A stretch of 7,023 bases of DNA from JAISGQ01 sp045604945 (GCA_045604945.1 JAZUPA010000144.1:1-7023), one strand, 5' to 3'; positions 1 through 6,555 are shown, numbered from the stretch's first letter. The notes: generated by a model from the letters alone, not told the origin. Translations and numbers: made by a program.

Positions 1-19
1 GCCGCAGGCGGTTCTGGCG

Positions 20-1486
20 TTATTCTGCAGATACTTCGGCAGGTTCTTCTGCCTCGTTGTATCTTTCTTTGAGATCCTCTACAATCTGAGAGTACATCTT
101 TTCGTCAATTTTGAACTTCTTGCTGTAGATGATAAATCCGATAACAATGCAGATAAGGGGGAATATCATCATTGCAGCCTTCATTATCCAGAGGGGAGAG
201 CCCACAACACCGTTGACAAGGGCATCGATTTCAGCCTGAATGGCATCCGCCTCAGCACCGACAAGCTCAGCTTTTTTTGCTTCCAGCTCGGTGATCTGCT
301 TGGATACAGGGTTGATTCCCGAAAGGATGAGAGTAATGGTAACAACGCCTGTTCCGACCGCACCGCCGAGCTTATTGATAAACGGCTGAACGGCAAAGCT
401 GACAGACTCGTTTCTCTTGTTGAGCTTCCATTCGCCGTACTCAACAGCATCAGCGAGGAAGAGAAGCATGAGCAGCTGGATAAATGCCTGAGCAAAGAAC
501 AGAACGAGACCTGCGGCAATAATCAGCGGCAGCTGCTCAAAGGAGAAGAAGAACAGGATGTATGCAGCCACGACAGCAATCATAGAGCCTGTGTAAAGCT
601 GCTTTCTTGTGAATTTCTTGCTGAAAAGAGGGAATATGGAGAGTGCCGTAAGCTGTGCGACGCCAAGAACAGCGGCAAATACCATGTATGTACCTTCGTC
701 TTTATAGGCATACTTGAAGTAATAAACACCGAAGGATGTGGTGGTGCAGTAGCCTATCATAAAGAGAGCCATTGCGACAGCAGTAATCATGAGCTGGTCA
801 TTTTTGACAAGTGCCTTGACCATTCCGCCGAGGGTGGTTCTTTCCTGGTTTTTGAGAGTTGTTCTGTCTTCTTTTACGCCGATAACGGTAAAGAGCTGGA
901 AGAACCACATCAGTGCAACGATGATTACAGTGAACCAGAAATAGCTCTTTTTGGCAGGCATGCCGAAGAGGTCAGGGACCATTGTGTAAAGAATAACTAC
1001 AGCAAACATACCGACGTTTGCGCAGATACGGGCAATAGCACCGATTCCTTCACGAATTTTCTGGTCTTTGGATATAGCAGGCATAAGGGACCAGTATGAA
1101 ATATCGTTGGTAGTGTATGCCATGCCCCACAGGAGATAGGTAACAGCAAAGAAGATGATATATCCGTTTTCTGAAAGGTTGAAATCGGTAAAGAGAAGTA
1201 TTGTCAGAATACCCGAGGTGATTGCGCCGAATACGATCCAGGGTTTGAATTTGCCCCATCGGGATTTGGTGTTGTCAACAATTGTACCCATAACAGGGTC
1301 ATTGAGAGCGTCGAAAATGCGGAAAACAACCATCAGTGAGCCGATGATGGCAAGCTGAGAGTTTGAAAGACCGACAACCTCAGTAAGATATGTAATGAAA
1401 TACATACTTATCAGAGTGTAAACAGCGTCGCGTCCGAGAGTGCCTATGCCGAAGCAGAACTTGTTTCGTCCGGTACCTTTACTCAT
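20..1486 (-). CDS. GPH-family (MelB-like) sugar:cation symporter
   Basis: Inner-membrane secondary transporter of the glycoside-pentoside-hexuronide:cation symporter family (major facilitator fold, 12 helices); it probably imports a glycoside or oligosaccharide with Na+ or H+. The match to MelB is clear: RIFDALNDPVMG followed by SRWGKFKPW. Numbering from the start used here, D59 and D63 correspond to the MelB cation-site aspartates, D20 and D128 (in NDISYW) to its sugar-site aspartates, and K372 (in NKLGG) to its helix-XI lysine; this alignment is from memory. I place the start at 1486 (MSKGTG), giving 488 residues, because AAAGGAAG lies 6 nt upstream. An in-frame ATG at 1540 would add 18 non-family residues and has no comparable site. 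Between helices 11 and 12 the outside loop carries a charged, helical insert (about residues 391-429), longer than in MelB. No glycosidase gene is adjacent inside the window, so the substrate cannot be named. Confidence 0.93.
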   Translation of the reverse strand: MSKGTGRNKFCFGIGTLGRDAVYTLISMYFITYLTEVVGLSNSQLAIIGSLMVVFRIFDALNDPVMGTIVDNTKSRWGKFKPWIVFGAITSGILTILLFTDFNLSENGYIIFFAVTYLLWGMAYTTNDISYWSLMPAISKDQKIREGIGAIARICANVGMFAVVILYTMVPDLFGMPAKKSYFWFTVIIVALMWFFQLFTVIGVKEDRTTLKNQERTTLGGMVKALVKNDQLMITAVAMALFMIGYCTTTSFGVYYFKYAYKDEGTYMVFAAVLGVAQLTALSIFPLFSKKFTRKQLYTGSMIAVVAAYILFFFSFEQLPLIIAAGLVLFFAQAFIQLLMLLFLADAVEYGEWKLNKRNESVSFAVQPFINKLGGAVGTGVVTITLILSGINPVSKQITELEAKKAELVGAEADAIQAEIDALVNGVVGSPLWIMKAAMMIFPLICIVIGFIIYSKKFKIDEKMYSQIVEDLKERYNEAEEPAEVSAE

Positions 1487-1492
1487 TTTGAA

Positions 1493-1500
1493 CTTCCTTT
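1493..1500 (-). promoter_or_regulatory. Ribosome binding site deciding the symporter start
   Basis: Read on the minus strand this is AAAGGAAG, 6 nt before the ATG at 1486. The alternative upstream ATG at 1540 is preceded only by an A/T-rich stretch ending in GCTGAA, without a good Shine-Dalgarno match. This supports the shorter protein beginning MSKGTG, which also begins where MelB-type proteins normally do. Confidence 0.75.
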
Positions 1501-1618
1501 CCGTGTGATAATTTTGCATCAGGGGATTGAAAATGGTCATTTCAGCTAAAAATAAAACACAATCTCATCAAATATATTTTTTAACTAAATTGCATAATAC
1601 ATAGCTATATATACTGAT

Positions 1619-1646
1619 ATTATACCGCAAAATATATAAATTTCAA
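1619..1646 (-). promoter_or_regulatory. Predicted promoter of the GPH symporter gene
   Basis: On the minus strand, TTGAAA (1641-1646) and a perfect TATAAT (1619-1624) are separated by 16 bp. The expected start of transcription is near 1612, leaving an A/T-rich leader of about 125 nt before the ATG at 1486. I see no strong hairpin in that leader. The call rests on box matches alone; in such AT-rich DNA some caution is needed. Confidence 0.55.
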
Positions 1647-1700
1647 TATGAAAATCAAATTCAAAAATGTTTGTTGAAGAGTACCAAATACAACTTTGTA

Positions 1701-1708
1701 AAACGTTT
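1701..1708. promoter_or_regulatory. Possible LacI-family-like operator core (AAACGTTT)
   Basis: AAACGTTT is a perfect 8-bp palindrome with a central CG, within TGTAAAACGTTTAAG. LacI-family regulators, including CcpA, typically bind longer palindromes centred on CG with flanking A and T tracts. Symmetry outside the central 8 bp is poor here. It lies between the two divergent promoters, about 55 bp upstream of the symporter -35 and 20 bp upstream of the MATE -35. An 8-bp palindrome can arise by chance, so this is only a candidate. Confidence 0.25.
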
Positions 1709-1728
1709 AAGTCTGTGCATTCGGAGAG

Positions 1729-1757
1729 TAGACAATTGAAAGGAAAATAGCTATAAT
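1729..1757 (+). promoter_or_regulatory. Predicted promoter of the MATE gene
   Basis: TAGACA (1729-1734), one mismatch from TTGACA, is followed after exactly 17 bp by a perfect TATAAT (1752-1757). Transcription would start near 1764, about 40 nt before the ATG. Together with the minus-strand promoter at 1619-1646 it makes this gap a divergent promoter region. Confidence 0.7.
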
Positions 1758-1791
1758 CCCAATCGGCAATTAAAAAAGAATACCTTGAGAC

Positions 1792-1797
1792 GAGAGG
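1792..1797 (+). promoter_or_regulatory. Ribosome binding site of the MATE gene
   Basis: GAGAGG ends 6 nt before the ATG at 1804, a normal spacing. It supports that ATG as the start, which gives the usual short cytoplasmic N-terminus for this family. Confidence 0.65.
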
Positions 1798-1803
1798 TTT
1801 GCT

Positions 1804-3162
1804 ATGAAGAAGAATTTTACCACCGACATGACCGTCGGAAGTCCCATCAGGCATATACTTAAGTTTACATTGCCCCTTCTCATCGGTAATATTTTTCAGC
1901 AGCTTTACAACATGGTCGACTCTGTCGTGGTAGGAAAGTATGTTGGAAAGGATGCGCTGGCTGCAGTAGGCTCCTGCGGCTCAACAAACTTTCTCTTCTT
2001 TTCTCTCAGCAGCGGACTGGGTATGGGCATAGGAGTCATCATAGCTCAGTATTTCGGAGCGAAGGACTATACAAATGTGCGCAAAACCATTGCAAATGCC
2101 TACTATGTGCTGATTTCGGCATCGCTGGCAGTAAGTGCTGTGGGAGTGGCGACAGCACCGCTGATACTGGATCTTCTCGGAACTCCCATCGGAGTTTATC
2201 ATGATACTCTCATATATCTTCGCACAACGTGTCTGGGAATAACTGCAATTGCACTGTACAACGGAATAGCATCCATGCTGCGAGCTCTGGGCGATTCAAA
2301 AACACCGCTGATTTTCCTGATTGTAGCAAGTGTTATCAATGTGGTGCTTGACCTTGTTTTTGTATGCCTTTTTGATATGGAGGTATTCGGTGTTGCGTTT
2401 GCAACGATAATATCTCAGGCAGTATCGGCGATTGCATGCTTTATCTACGCCTGCAAGAAAATATCATATTTCAAGATTGAGAAATCTGAGATGAAGCCTG
2501 ATTGGAGAATCATCGGAAGAACCTTCAGAGTAGGCGTTCCTCTGGCACTGCAGAGTTCAATGATTGCAATTTCCTGTATGGTTCTGCAGGGTGTCGTAAA
2601 TGGTTTCGGTGAGAATGTAATGGCGGCATATACAATAACAAACCGCATAGAATCCATTGTCCAGCAGCCTTACGGTTCTCTTGGTGCAGCGGTGACAACC
2701 TTCGCAGGGCAGAATGCAGGCGCAGGAAAGATCGACCGCATAAAAAAGGGCTTTGCTCAGACAGTAGTGGTAGTTCTGATTTTCAGCATTGTACTCATAC
2801 CGGTGTTCTATATGTTCGGCGCGGATATAGCAGGATTCTTTGTTGATGACCCTGAAGTAATAGATATTGCAAGCAATGCACTCAGAATAACCAGCCTGTT
2901 CTATTTTGCACTGGGCATGATTTATGTTCCCCGATCACTGCTCAATGGCTGCGGCGAGGTTGCCTTCGCGATGATCAACGGATTTACCGAGGTTGGCGGA
3001 AGAGTGGTATTTCCTCTTCTTCTGGGGCTCATTCCGGGTCTTGGCTGGTGGCTGGTCTGGCTTACGACAGCACTTACATGGACGGCAACCGGACTTGTGT
3101 GTCTGATGCGTTACTGGAGCGGAATCTGGAAAAGAAAAATTATGAATAAATCGGAAATATAG
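1804..3162 (+). CDS. MATE-family efflux transporter
   Basis: A 452-residue multidrug and toxic compound extrusion (MATE) protein: a 12-helix membrane antiporter that exports cationic drugs, metabolites or dyes in exchange for Na+ or H+. Two homologous halves are visible. The first has the family opening FTLPLLIGNIFQQLYNMVD (residues 21-39), then VGKYVG, the stretch from N153 through LRALGDSKTPL to 169, and the helix NVVLDLVFV (179-187). The second has TTFAGQNAGAGK (298-309), LLNGCGE (379-385) and TEVGGRV (395-401). Length matches the family. The overall look is that of the YoeA-like group common in Firmicutes, although subgroup and substrate cannot be settled by eye. It is transcribed alone: it has its own promoter upstream and a strong terminator right after the TAG stop. 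No MarR- or TetR-type regulator is adjacent. Confidence 0.95.
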   Translation: MKKNFTTDMTVGSPIRHILKFTLPLLIGNIFQQLYNMVDSVVVGKYVGKDALAAVGSCGSTNFLFFSLSSGLGMGIGVIIAQYFGAKDYTNVRKTIANAYYVLISASLAVSAVGVATAPLILDLLGTPIGVYHDTLIYLRTTCLGITAIALYNGIASMLRALGDSKTPLIFLIVASVINVVLDLVFVCLFDMEVFGVAFATIISQAVSAIACFIYACKKISYFKIEKSEMKPDWRIIGRTFRVGVPLALQSSMIAISCMVLQGVVNGFGENVMAAYTITNRIESIVQQPYGSLGAAVTTFAGQNAGAGKIDRIKKGFAQTVVVVLIFSIVLIPVFYMFGADIAGFFVDDPEVIDIASNALRITSLFYFALGMIYVPRSLLNGCGEVAFAMINGFTEVGGRVVFPLLLGLIPGLGWWLVWLTTALTWTATGLVCLMRYWSGIWKRKIMNKSEI

Positions 3163-3268
3163 AGAAAAATAAAAACATTGTATTGAAAGCGTTCCACAAA
3201 AGCCGCCTTCAATACAATGTTTTTTTATAAAAATCCTTTGGAGTTTTTGAGAATTGATTGATTTTGTA
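3163..3268 (-). ncRNA. Candidate small RNA, about 100 nt
   Basis: This is predicted from position only. An exact-consensus minus-strand promoter at 3274-3302 would start transcription near 3267-3268. About 40 nt downstream the transcript meets a perfect 17-bp hairpin (3171-3224), followed on this strand by a U-rich tract (TTTTTATTTTTC, ending near 3164), so a discrete RNA of about 100 nt would result. The 5' part is mostly unpaired A/C/U with an AACTCC segment, complementary to a Shine-Dalgarno sequence, although it could fold locally on the nearby AAGGA. The hairpin's 20-nt apical part can add three more GC pairs and displays TGGAACG. No ribosome-site-plus-ORF combination is evident on this strand. 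I recognise no known RNA family. Alternatives are a promoter that only makes a terminated abortive transcript, or an antisense RNA to the MATE 3' end. Confidence 0.45.
3171..3226. terminator. Bidirectional intrinsic terminator after the MATE gene
   Basis: Left arm 3171-3187 and right arm 3208-3224 are perfect 17-bp inverted repeats (CATTGTATTGAA against TTCAATACAATG, extended by A/T pairs). GCG at 3189-3191 can also pair with CGC at 3204-3206. On the plus strand the stem runs into seven T (3220-3226), ending the MATE transcript 9 nt after its stop. On the minus strand it runs into TTTTTATTTTTC, so it can also stop leftward transcription, including from the promoter at 3274-3302. Confidence 0.9.
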
Positions 3269-3273
3269 CGGTC

Positions 3274-3302
3274 ATTATATATCATGTTTCGGAATGTGTC
3301 AA
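3274..3302 (-). promoter_or_regulatory. Exact-consensus promoter firing leftward
   Basis: On the minus strand this reads TTGACA (3297-3302), 17 bp, TATAAT (3274-3279): both hexamers perfect and the spacing optimal. It is the best promoter match I found in the window, yet no gene lies on that strand immediately downstream. The first thing it would transcribe is the hairpin at 3171-3224, which is the main argument for the small RNA entered at 3163-3268. Confidence 0.7.
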
Positions 3303-3331
3303 TATAAATCTGAAATTAATTTTAGATAATC

Positions 3332-3347
3332 TGGAACTTTTTGGAAC
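3332..3347 (+). repeat. TGGAAC direct repeat with 10-bp period
   Basis: TGGAAC occurs at 3332-3337 and 3342-3347, so the two copies start exactly 10 bp apart, close to one DNA helical turn. They sit between the divergent -35 boxes at 3297-3302 and 3363-3368, just upstream of the HTH gene's promoter. A regulator binding tandem sites there could influence either promoter, but with two 6-bp copies chance is possible. Confidence 0.4.
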
Positions 3348-3362
3348 GACTGATTAATTACA

Positions 3363-3391
3363 TTGACAATACGAAATTGATATATTAGAAT
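3363..3391 (+). promoter_or_regulatory. Predicted promoter of the HTH gene
   Basis: TTGACA (3363-3368), perfect, is followed after 17 bp by TAGAAT (3386-3391), one mismatch from TATAAT. The expected transcription start is near 3398, giving a short leader of about 30 nt before the ATG at 3428. The -35 box lies 60 bp from the -35 of the opposite promoter at 3274-3302. Confidence 0.75.
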
Positions 3392-3427
3392 AACATAAAG
3401 CATTTTGTAAAGAGTATTACTGTAAAG

Positions 3428-4939
3428 ATGGTGATGAGAATGCCGCAGCATTTAGGGGCTTTTCTGAAGTCAAAGCTTAAGGATCGCTCCATGAGAGTGG
3501 ATGAATTTTTAGTAAAAACAAACATAAGCCGTTCTGGATTTTACCGCATACTCAACGGGACGCAGTGTCCGTCTCAGGAGGCAGTGAACGCAATTATCTC
3601 CACGTTGAATTTTACGGGCAAGGAAATTATAGAGTTTGATTACTATATGAGCCTTATGCACGTGGATGAGAATACTCTTTCTGCCCAGGAAGAGATAACC
3701 GATATGCTGTTTGGCTCAGAGGAGGAAGAAGAGGAATCGCGCTGTGATATAATACTGTATGACGGTGACCGATATCTTCGCACAGTAGATGATATTTTCG
3801 GTTCAATAGAAGCTGCTTCAACGGAGAAGGATTTTTCCTGTTCTATCAGAATAGTCAATTGCTGTCGTCACAGCATAATATCCGCACTGAGAAAAGTCCT
3901 TCTCAGAATAGAAGGGAACGGCAGATTCTGCAATATTGAGCATCTGGTAGGTTTTTCGGATTCCAATCTAAAAGAAAGCGTAAATGTACTTCACGAGCTG
4001 CTTCCGTTGCTTATATTCAGGAATTATTCAGTCAGATGCGGAGAGACAACGGAATCTACTTCTGAGGGAATAATGAAGAATTTCATGCTGCTCAGTTATT
4101 CCTGGAGCGATGAAAAAGGAAAAAGGAATACAAGACGGCTATGCCTGAATTTCCTTGATGACGGCGCAGCGGTATGCATTGCAGTATCAGATCCGGGACT
4201 TTTGGATTTCCTTAAGAGGAGCTACGATAATCTCCGCAAGTTCTATATAAACGGATTGATTGTCAAAAAGCAGCTTCAGACCTTCAGTGCTCATATTATT
4301 GATATGGAAGCGCATTACGATCTTGTTCTGTTCAAGCCTGATCCCTGTGACAGCAGAGTGCCGTATGAAGCCTTTGAGCATCTCAGAAACAGGGTGACAA
4401 TGGAGGAGAAGATCAGATTTGTCAAAACCTTTGTCGGAGTGGAACCGGATACAAAGGATCAGACAGAGTTTTACATGGAGCAGACATTTGTATTCCTTCG
4501 TGAAAGAGAGAAAAACTCTCTGAACCATGCTCAGACCGATATATGCACGGTGGAAGGTCTCAGGCGTTTTGCCCAGACAGGAAATCTGTCCGACCATGTT
4601 GATTTTATTCCGCCCTTCGATAAAACTGAGCGGAGAATGATTCTGGAGTCAATGATAAGCAGGGCATCAGATCCAAATGATAAATATAAACTGTATGTGC
4701 TTAACCGCAACTATGCAGATCCTGATATGCTGATGGTTGTATACAAGGACAACGGCGTTCTGATTGAGAATATAAATCCCATACATACAACCAGCGAAAT
4801 GCCCCATTGCTTTATTGAGAATGCGGGAATAGCCAATGCCTTCATAAGCTTTGCGGAAAGAGAGATACCGGGCAGATACGCACTGTCCCAGGAGCATGCA
4901 ATAGATTTTCTGCAGAAGCTCATAGAAGAATACTGCTGA
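3428..4939 (+). CDS. Uncharacterised HTH (XRE/Cro-like) protein
   Basis: A 503-residue soluble protein. Residues about 20-70 look like an XRE/Cro-type helix-turn-helix: VDEFLVKTNISRSGFYRILN followed by G-T-Q-C-P-S and a capping helix, matching the family pattern of a recognition helix, then an N-G turn, then P-S. DNA binding is inferred from this. An acidic linker follows, with six consecutive Glu at 98-103. Residues about 105-503 form one or more mixed alpha/beta domains I do not recognise, including SIRIVNCCRHSIISALRKVL (139-158), LHELLPLLIFRNY (188-200) and a C-terminal helix AIDFLQKLIEEY. There are no membrane segments or signal peptide. Thirteen Cys is high for a cytoplasmic protein. The start is uncertain: ATGs at 3428, 3434 and 3440 are all in frame and none has a strong ribosome site. 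It has its own promoter and a terminator 40 nt past the stop. It may be a ligand-responsive regulator. Confidence 0.85.
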   Translation: MVMRMPQHLGAFLKSKLKDRSMRVDEFLVKTNISRSGFYRILNGTQCPSQEAVNAIISTLNFTGKEIIEFDYYMSLMHVDENTLSAQEEITDMLFGSEEEEEESRCDIILYDGDRYLRTVDDIFGSIEAASTEKDFSCSIRIVNCCRHSIISALRKVLLRIEGNGRFCNIEHLVGFSDSNLKESVNVLHELLPLLIFRNYSVRCGETTESTSEGIMKNFMLLSYSWSDEKGKRNTRRLCLNFLDDGAAVCIAVSDPGLLDFLKRSYDNLRKFYINGLIVKKQLQTFSAHIIDMEAHYDLVLFKPDPCDSRVPYEAFEHLRNRVTMEEKIRFVKTFVGVEPDTKDQTEFYMEQTFVFLREREKNSLNHAQTDICTVEGLRRFAQTGNLSDHVDFIPPFDKTERRMILESMISRASDPNDKYKLYVLNRNYADPDMLMVVYKDNGVLIENINPIHTTSEMPHCFIENAGIANAFISFAEREIPGRYALSQEHAIDFLQKLIEEYC

Positions 4940-4978
4940 AAAGATAGCGTGAGTTTTTCTGTAACATGAATAAATGAG

Positions 4979-5008
4979 AAAAGCGACTGCCGAAAGGCAG
5001 TCGCTTTT
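4979..5008. terminator. Shared terminator between convergent genes
   Basis: AAAAGCGACTGCC (4979-4991), loop GAAA (4992-4995) and GGCAGTCGCTTTT (4996-5008) form a perfect 13-bp stem with a GNRA tetraloop. It lies between the stop of the HTH gene at 4939 and the gpmI stop at 5018, which are convergent. The A-flanked and T-flanked ends let it act both ways; the T run after it is short on each strand (four T, then A/T-rich or CTC sequence). Confidence 0.9.
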
Positions 5009-5017
5009 AAATATATC

Positions 5018-6547
5018 TTACAGAATAATGCTCTCGCCGTCCATCTCAGCGGGCTGAGGAAGACCGAGAATCTTGAGCATTGTGGGAGCGATATCAGCAA
5101 GCTTTCCGCCCTCACGAAGCTCGCAGGGATAACCTACGACGCAGAAGGGAACAGGGTTGGTGGAGTGAGCGGTAAAGGGAGAACCGTCGGGCTCCATCAT
5201 CTGGTCTGCGTTGCCGTGGTCAGCGGTGATAAGAACGCAGCCGCCCATGCTGACAGCAGCTTCAACAACCTTGCCGACGCATGCATCAACAGTCTCAACA
5301 GCAGCCTTTGCTGCGTTGAAAATACCGGTGTGACCGACCATGTCACAGTTTGCGAAGTTGAGGATGATAACATCATACTTGCCGCTTTCAATGCGTGCAA
5401 CAGTTTCAGCAGCAACCTCAATAGCACTCATCTCAGGCTGAAGGTCGTAGGTAGCAACCTTCGGAGAGGGGATAAGGCATCTGTCTTCATTCTCGTACTG
5501 CTTCTCAACGCCGCCGTTGAAGAAGAAGGTTACATGAGCATACTTCTCGGTTTCAGCGATTCTAAGCTGAGAAAGACCTTTTTCTGAGATATACTCACCG
5601 AAGGTGTTGTCAAGGCTCTGGGGCTTGAAAGCAACCTTAACATTGGGCATTGTAGCATCGTACTGGGTCATGCAGACATAGCAGAGGGGGAAGAAGCCGT
5701 TCTTTCTCTCGAAGCCTGCAAAATCAGGATCAACGAAAGTACGGGTGATCTCTCTTGCTCTGTCGGGTCTGAAGTTGAAGAAGATAAAGGAATCGTTTGC
5801 CTTGAGACCTGCATCATCGAGGCATACAACAGGCAGAACGAACTCGTCGGTAACGTGCTTGCCCTCTTCGTCGATGGTCTCATAGGACTTGCGGATAGCA
5901 TCAACGGGATCAGCGTTCTTTACGCCTTCGCCGTAAACGATAGCAGAGTAAGCCTTTTCGACTCTCTCCCAGCGGTTGTCACGGTCCATGGCATAGTAAC
6001 GTCCCATAACGGTAGCAACCTTGCCCACACCGATCTCAGCGAGCTTCTCGACGCACTCAGCGACAAAATCAGCACCGCTTGCAGGGGGAACATCACGACC
6101 GTCAAGAAGACAGTGAACGTAAACTTTCTCAAGACCTGCACGCTTTGCCATTTCGACAAGAGCGTAGAGGTGAGAGTTGTGGCTGTGAACGCCGCCGTCA
6201 CTCATAAGACCCATGAGGTGGAGAGCGGAATTATTAGCCTTGCAGTTTTCCATTGCGGAAAGGAGAGCTTCATTTTCAAAAAATACACCGTCAGAAATAG
6301 ACTTGGTGATTCTGGTGAGCTCCTGATAAACAACGCGGCCTGCGCCGATGTTGGTGTGACCGACCTCGCTGTTGCCCATCTGACCGTCGGGAAGACCGAC
6401 GTCCATGCCGGAAGCACCGATCTGGGTGCAGGGATTCTCAGCGAAGGTTTTATCAAGGTTGGGGGTGTTTGCGGCGGTAATGGCATTGCCGTATTCGTCC
6501 TTGATGCCGAAACCGTCCATTATGCAAAGTACAAGAGGTTTCTTCAT
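5018..6547 (-). CDS. gpmI: 2,3-bisphosphoglycerate-independent phosphoglycerate mutase
   Basis: Cytoplasmic glycolytic enzyme that interconverts 3-phosphoglycerate and 2-phosphoglycerate through a phosphoserine intermediate, using Mn2+ rather than 2,3-bisphosphoglycerate. The 509 residues fit the family. The alkaline-phosphatase-like domain shows metal ligands D11 (in IMDGFG), D402 and H406 (CDMVGH), D443 and H444 (TADHGN) and H461 (TAHSTNP), and the catalytic serine S60 in MGNSEVGHTNIG. The inserted phosphotransferase domain has SDGGVHSH (116-123), LLDGRD (147-152), R183, FRPDRARE (259-266) and K335, all expected positions. All key residues are present, so it should be active. The ATG at 6547 is preceded by AAAGGAG at 8 nt. 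It follows tpiA by 17 nt on the same strand and ends just before the terminator at 4979-5008, so it is the last gene of the operon. Confidence 0.98.
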   Translation of the reverse strand: MKKPLVLCIMDGFGIKDEYGNAITAANTPNLDKTFAENPCTQIGASGMDVGLPDGQMGNSEVGHTNIGAGRVVYQELTRITKSISDGVFFENEALLSAMENCKANNSALHLMGLMSDGGVHSHNSHLYALVEMAKRAGLEKVYVHCLLDGRDVPPASGADFVAECVEKLAEIGVGKVATVMGRYYAMDRDNRWERVEKAYSAIVYGEGVKNADPVDAIRKSYETIDEEGKHVTDEFVLPVVCLDDAGLKANDSFIFFNFRPDRAREITRTFVDPDFAGFERKNGFFPLCYVCMTQYDATMPNVKVAFKPQSLDNTFGEYISEKGLSQLRIAETEKYAHVTFFFNGGVEKQYENEDRCLIPSPKVATYDLQPEMSAIEVAAETVARIESGKYDVIILNFANCDMVGHTGIFNAAKAAVETVDACVGKVVEAAVSMGGCVLITADHGNADQMMEPDGSPFTAHSTNPVPFCVVGYPCELREGGKLADIAPTMLKILGLPQPAEMDGESIIL

Positions 6548-6555
6548 TGTATGAG

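Noticed and set aside
2..11. CCGC-AG-GCGG inverted repeat after the symporter stop
   Set aside because: It could be part of a terminator for the symporter gene, but the stem is only 4 bp and the window ends there, so no T tract can be seen.
1736..1757. TTGAAA paired with TATAAT as the MATE promoter
   Set aside because: The spacing is only 10 bp. TAGACA at 1729-1734 gives the correct 17 bp with the same -10.
1585..1854. 89-codon minus-strand open frame across the symporter/MATE gap
   Set aside because: It lies in AT-rich DNA over both predicted promoters and the start of the MATE gene. Its composition is low-complexity-like and no ribosome site was seen.
2935..3285. 116-codon minus-strand open frame starting inside the leftward consensus promoter
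   Set aside because: Its ATG at 3285 lies in the spacer of the promoter at 3274-3302, upstream of the expected transcription start, so that promoter cannot express it. It crosses the terminator hairpin and then runs antisense to the MATE gene with no family likeness.
3313..3322. AAATTAATTT palindrome between the divergent promoters
   Set aside because: An A/T-only palindrome in AT-rich DNA is expected by chance; at most it is UP-element-like sequence.
4711..5115. 134-codon minus-strand open frame spanning the convergent gene ends
   Set aside because: It overlaps the ends of both the HTH gene and gpmI and crosses their shared terminator. It has no family likeness.
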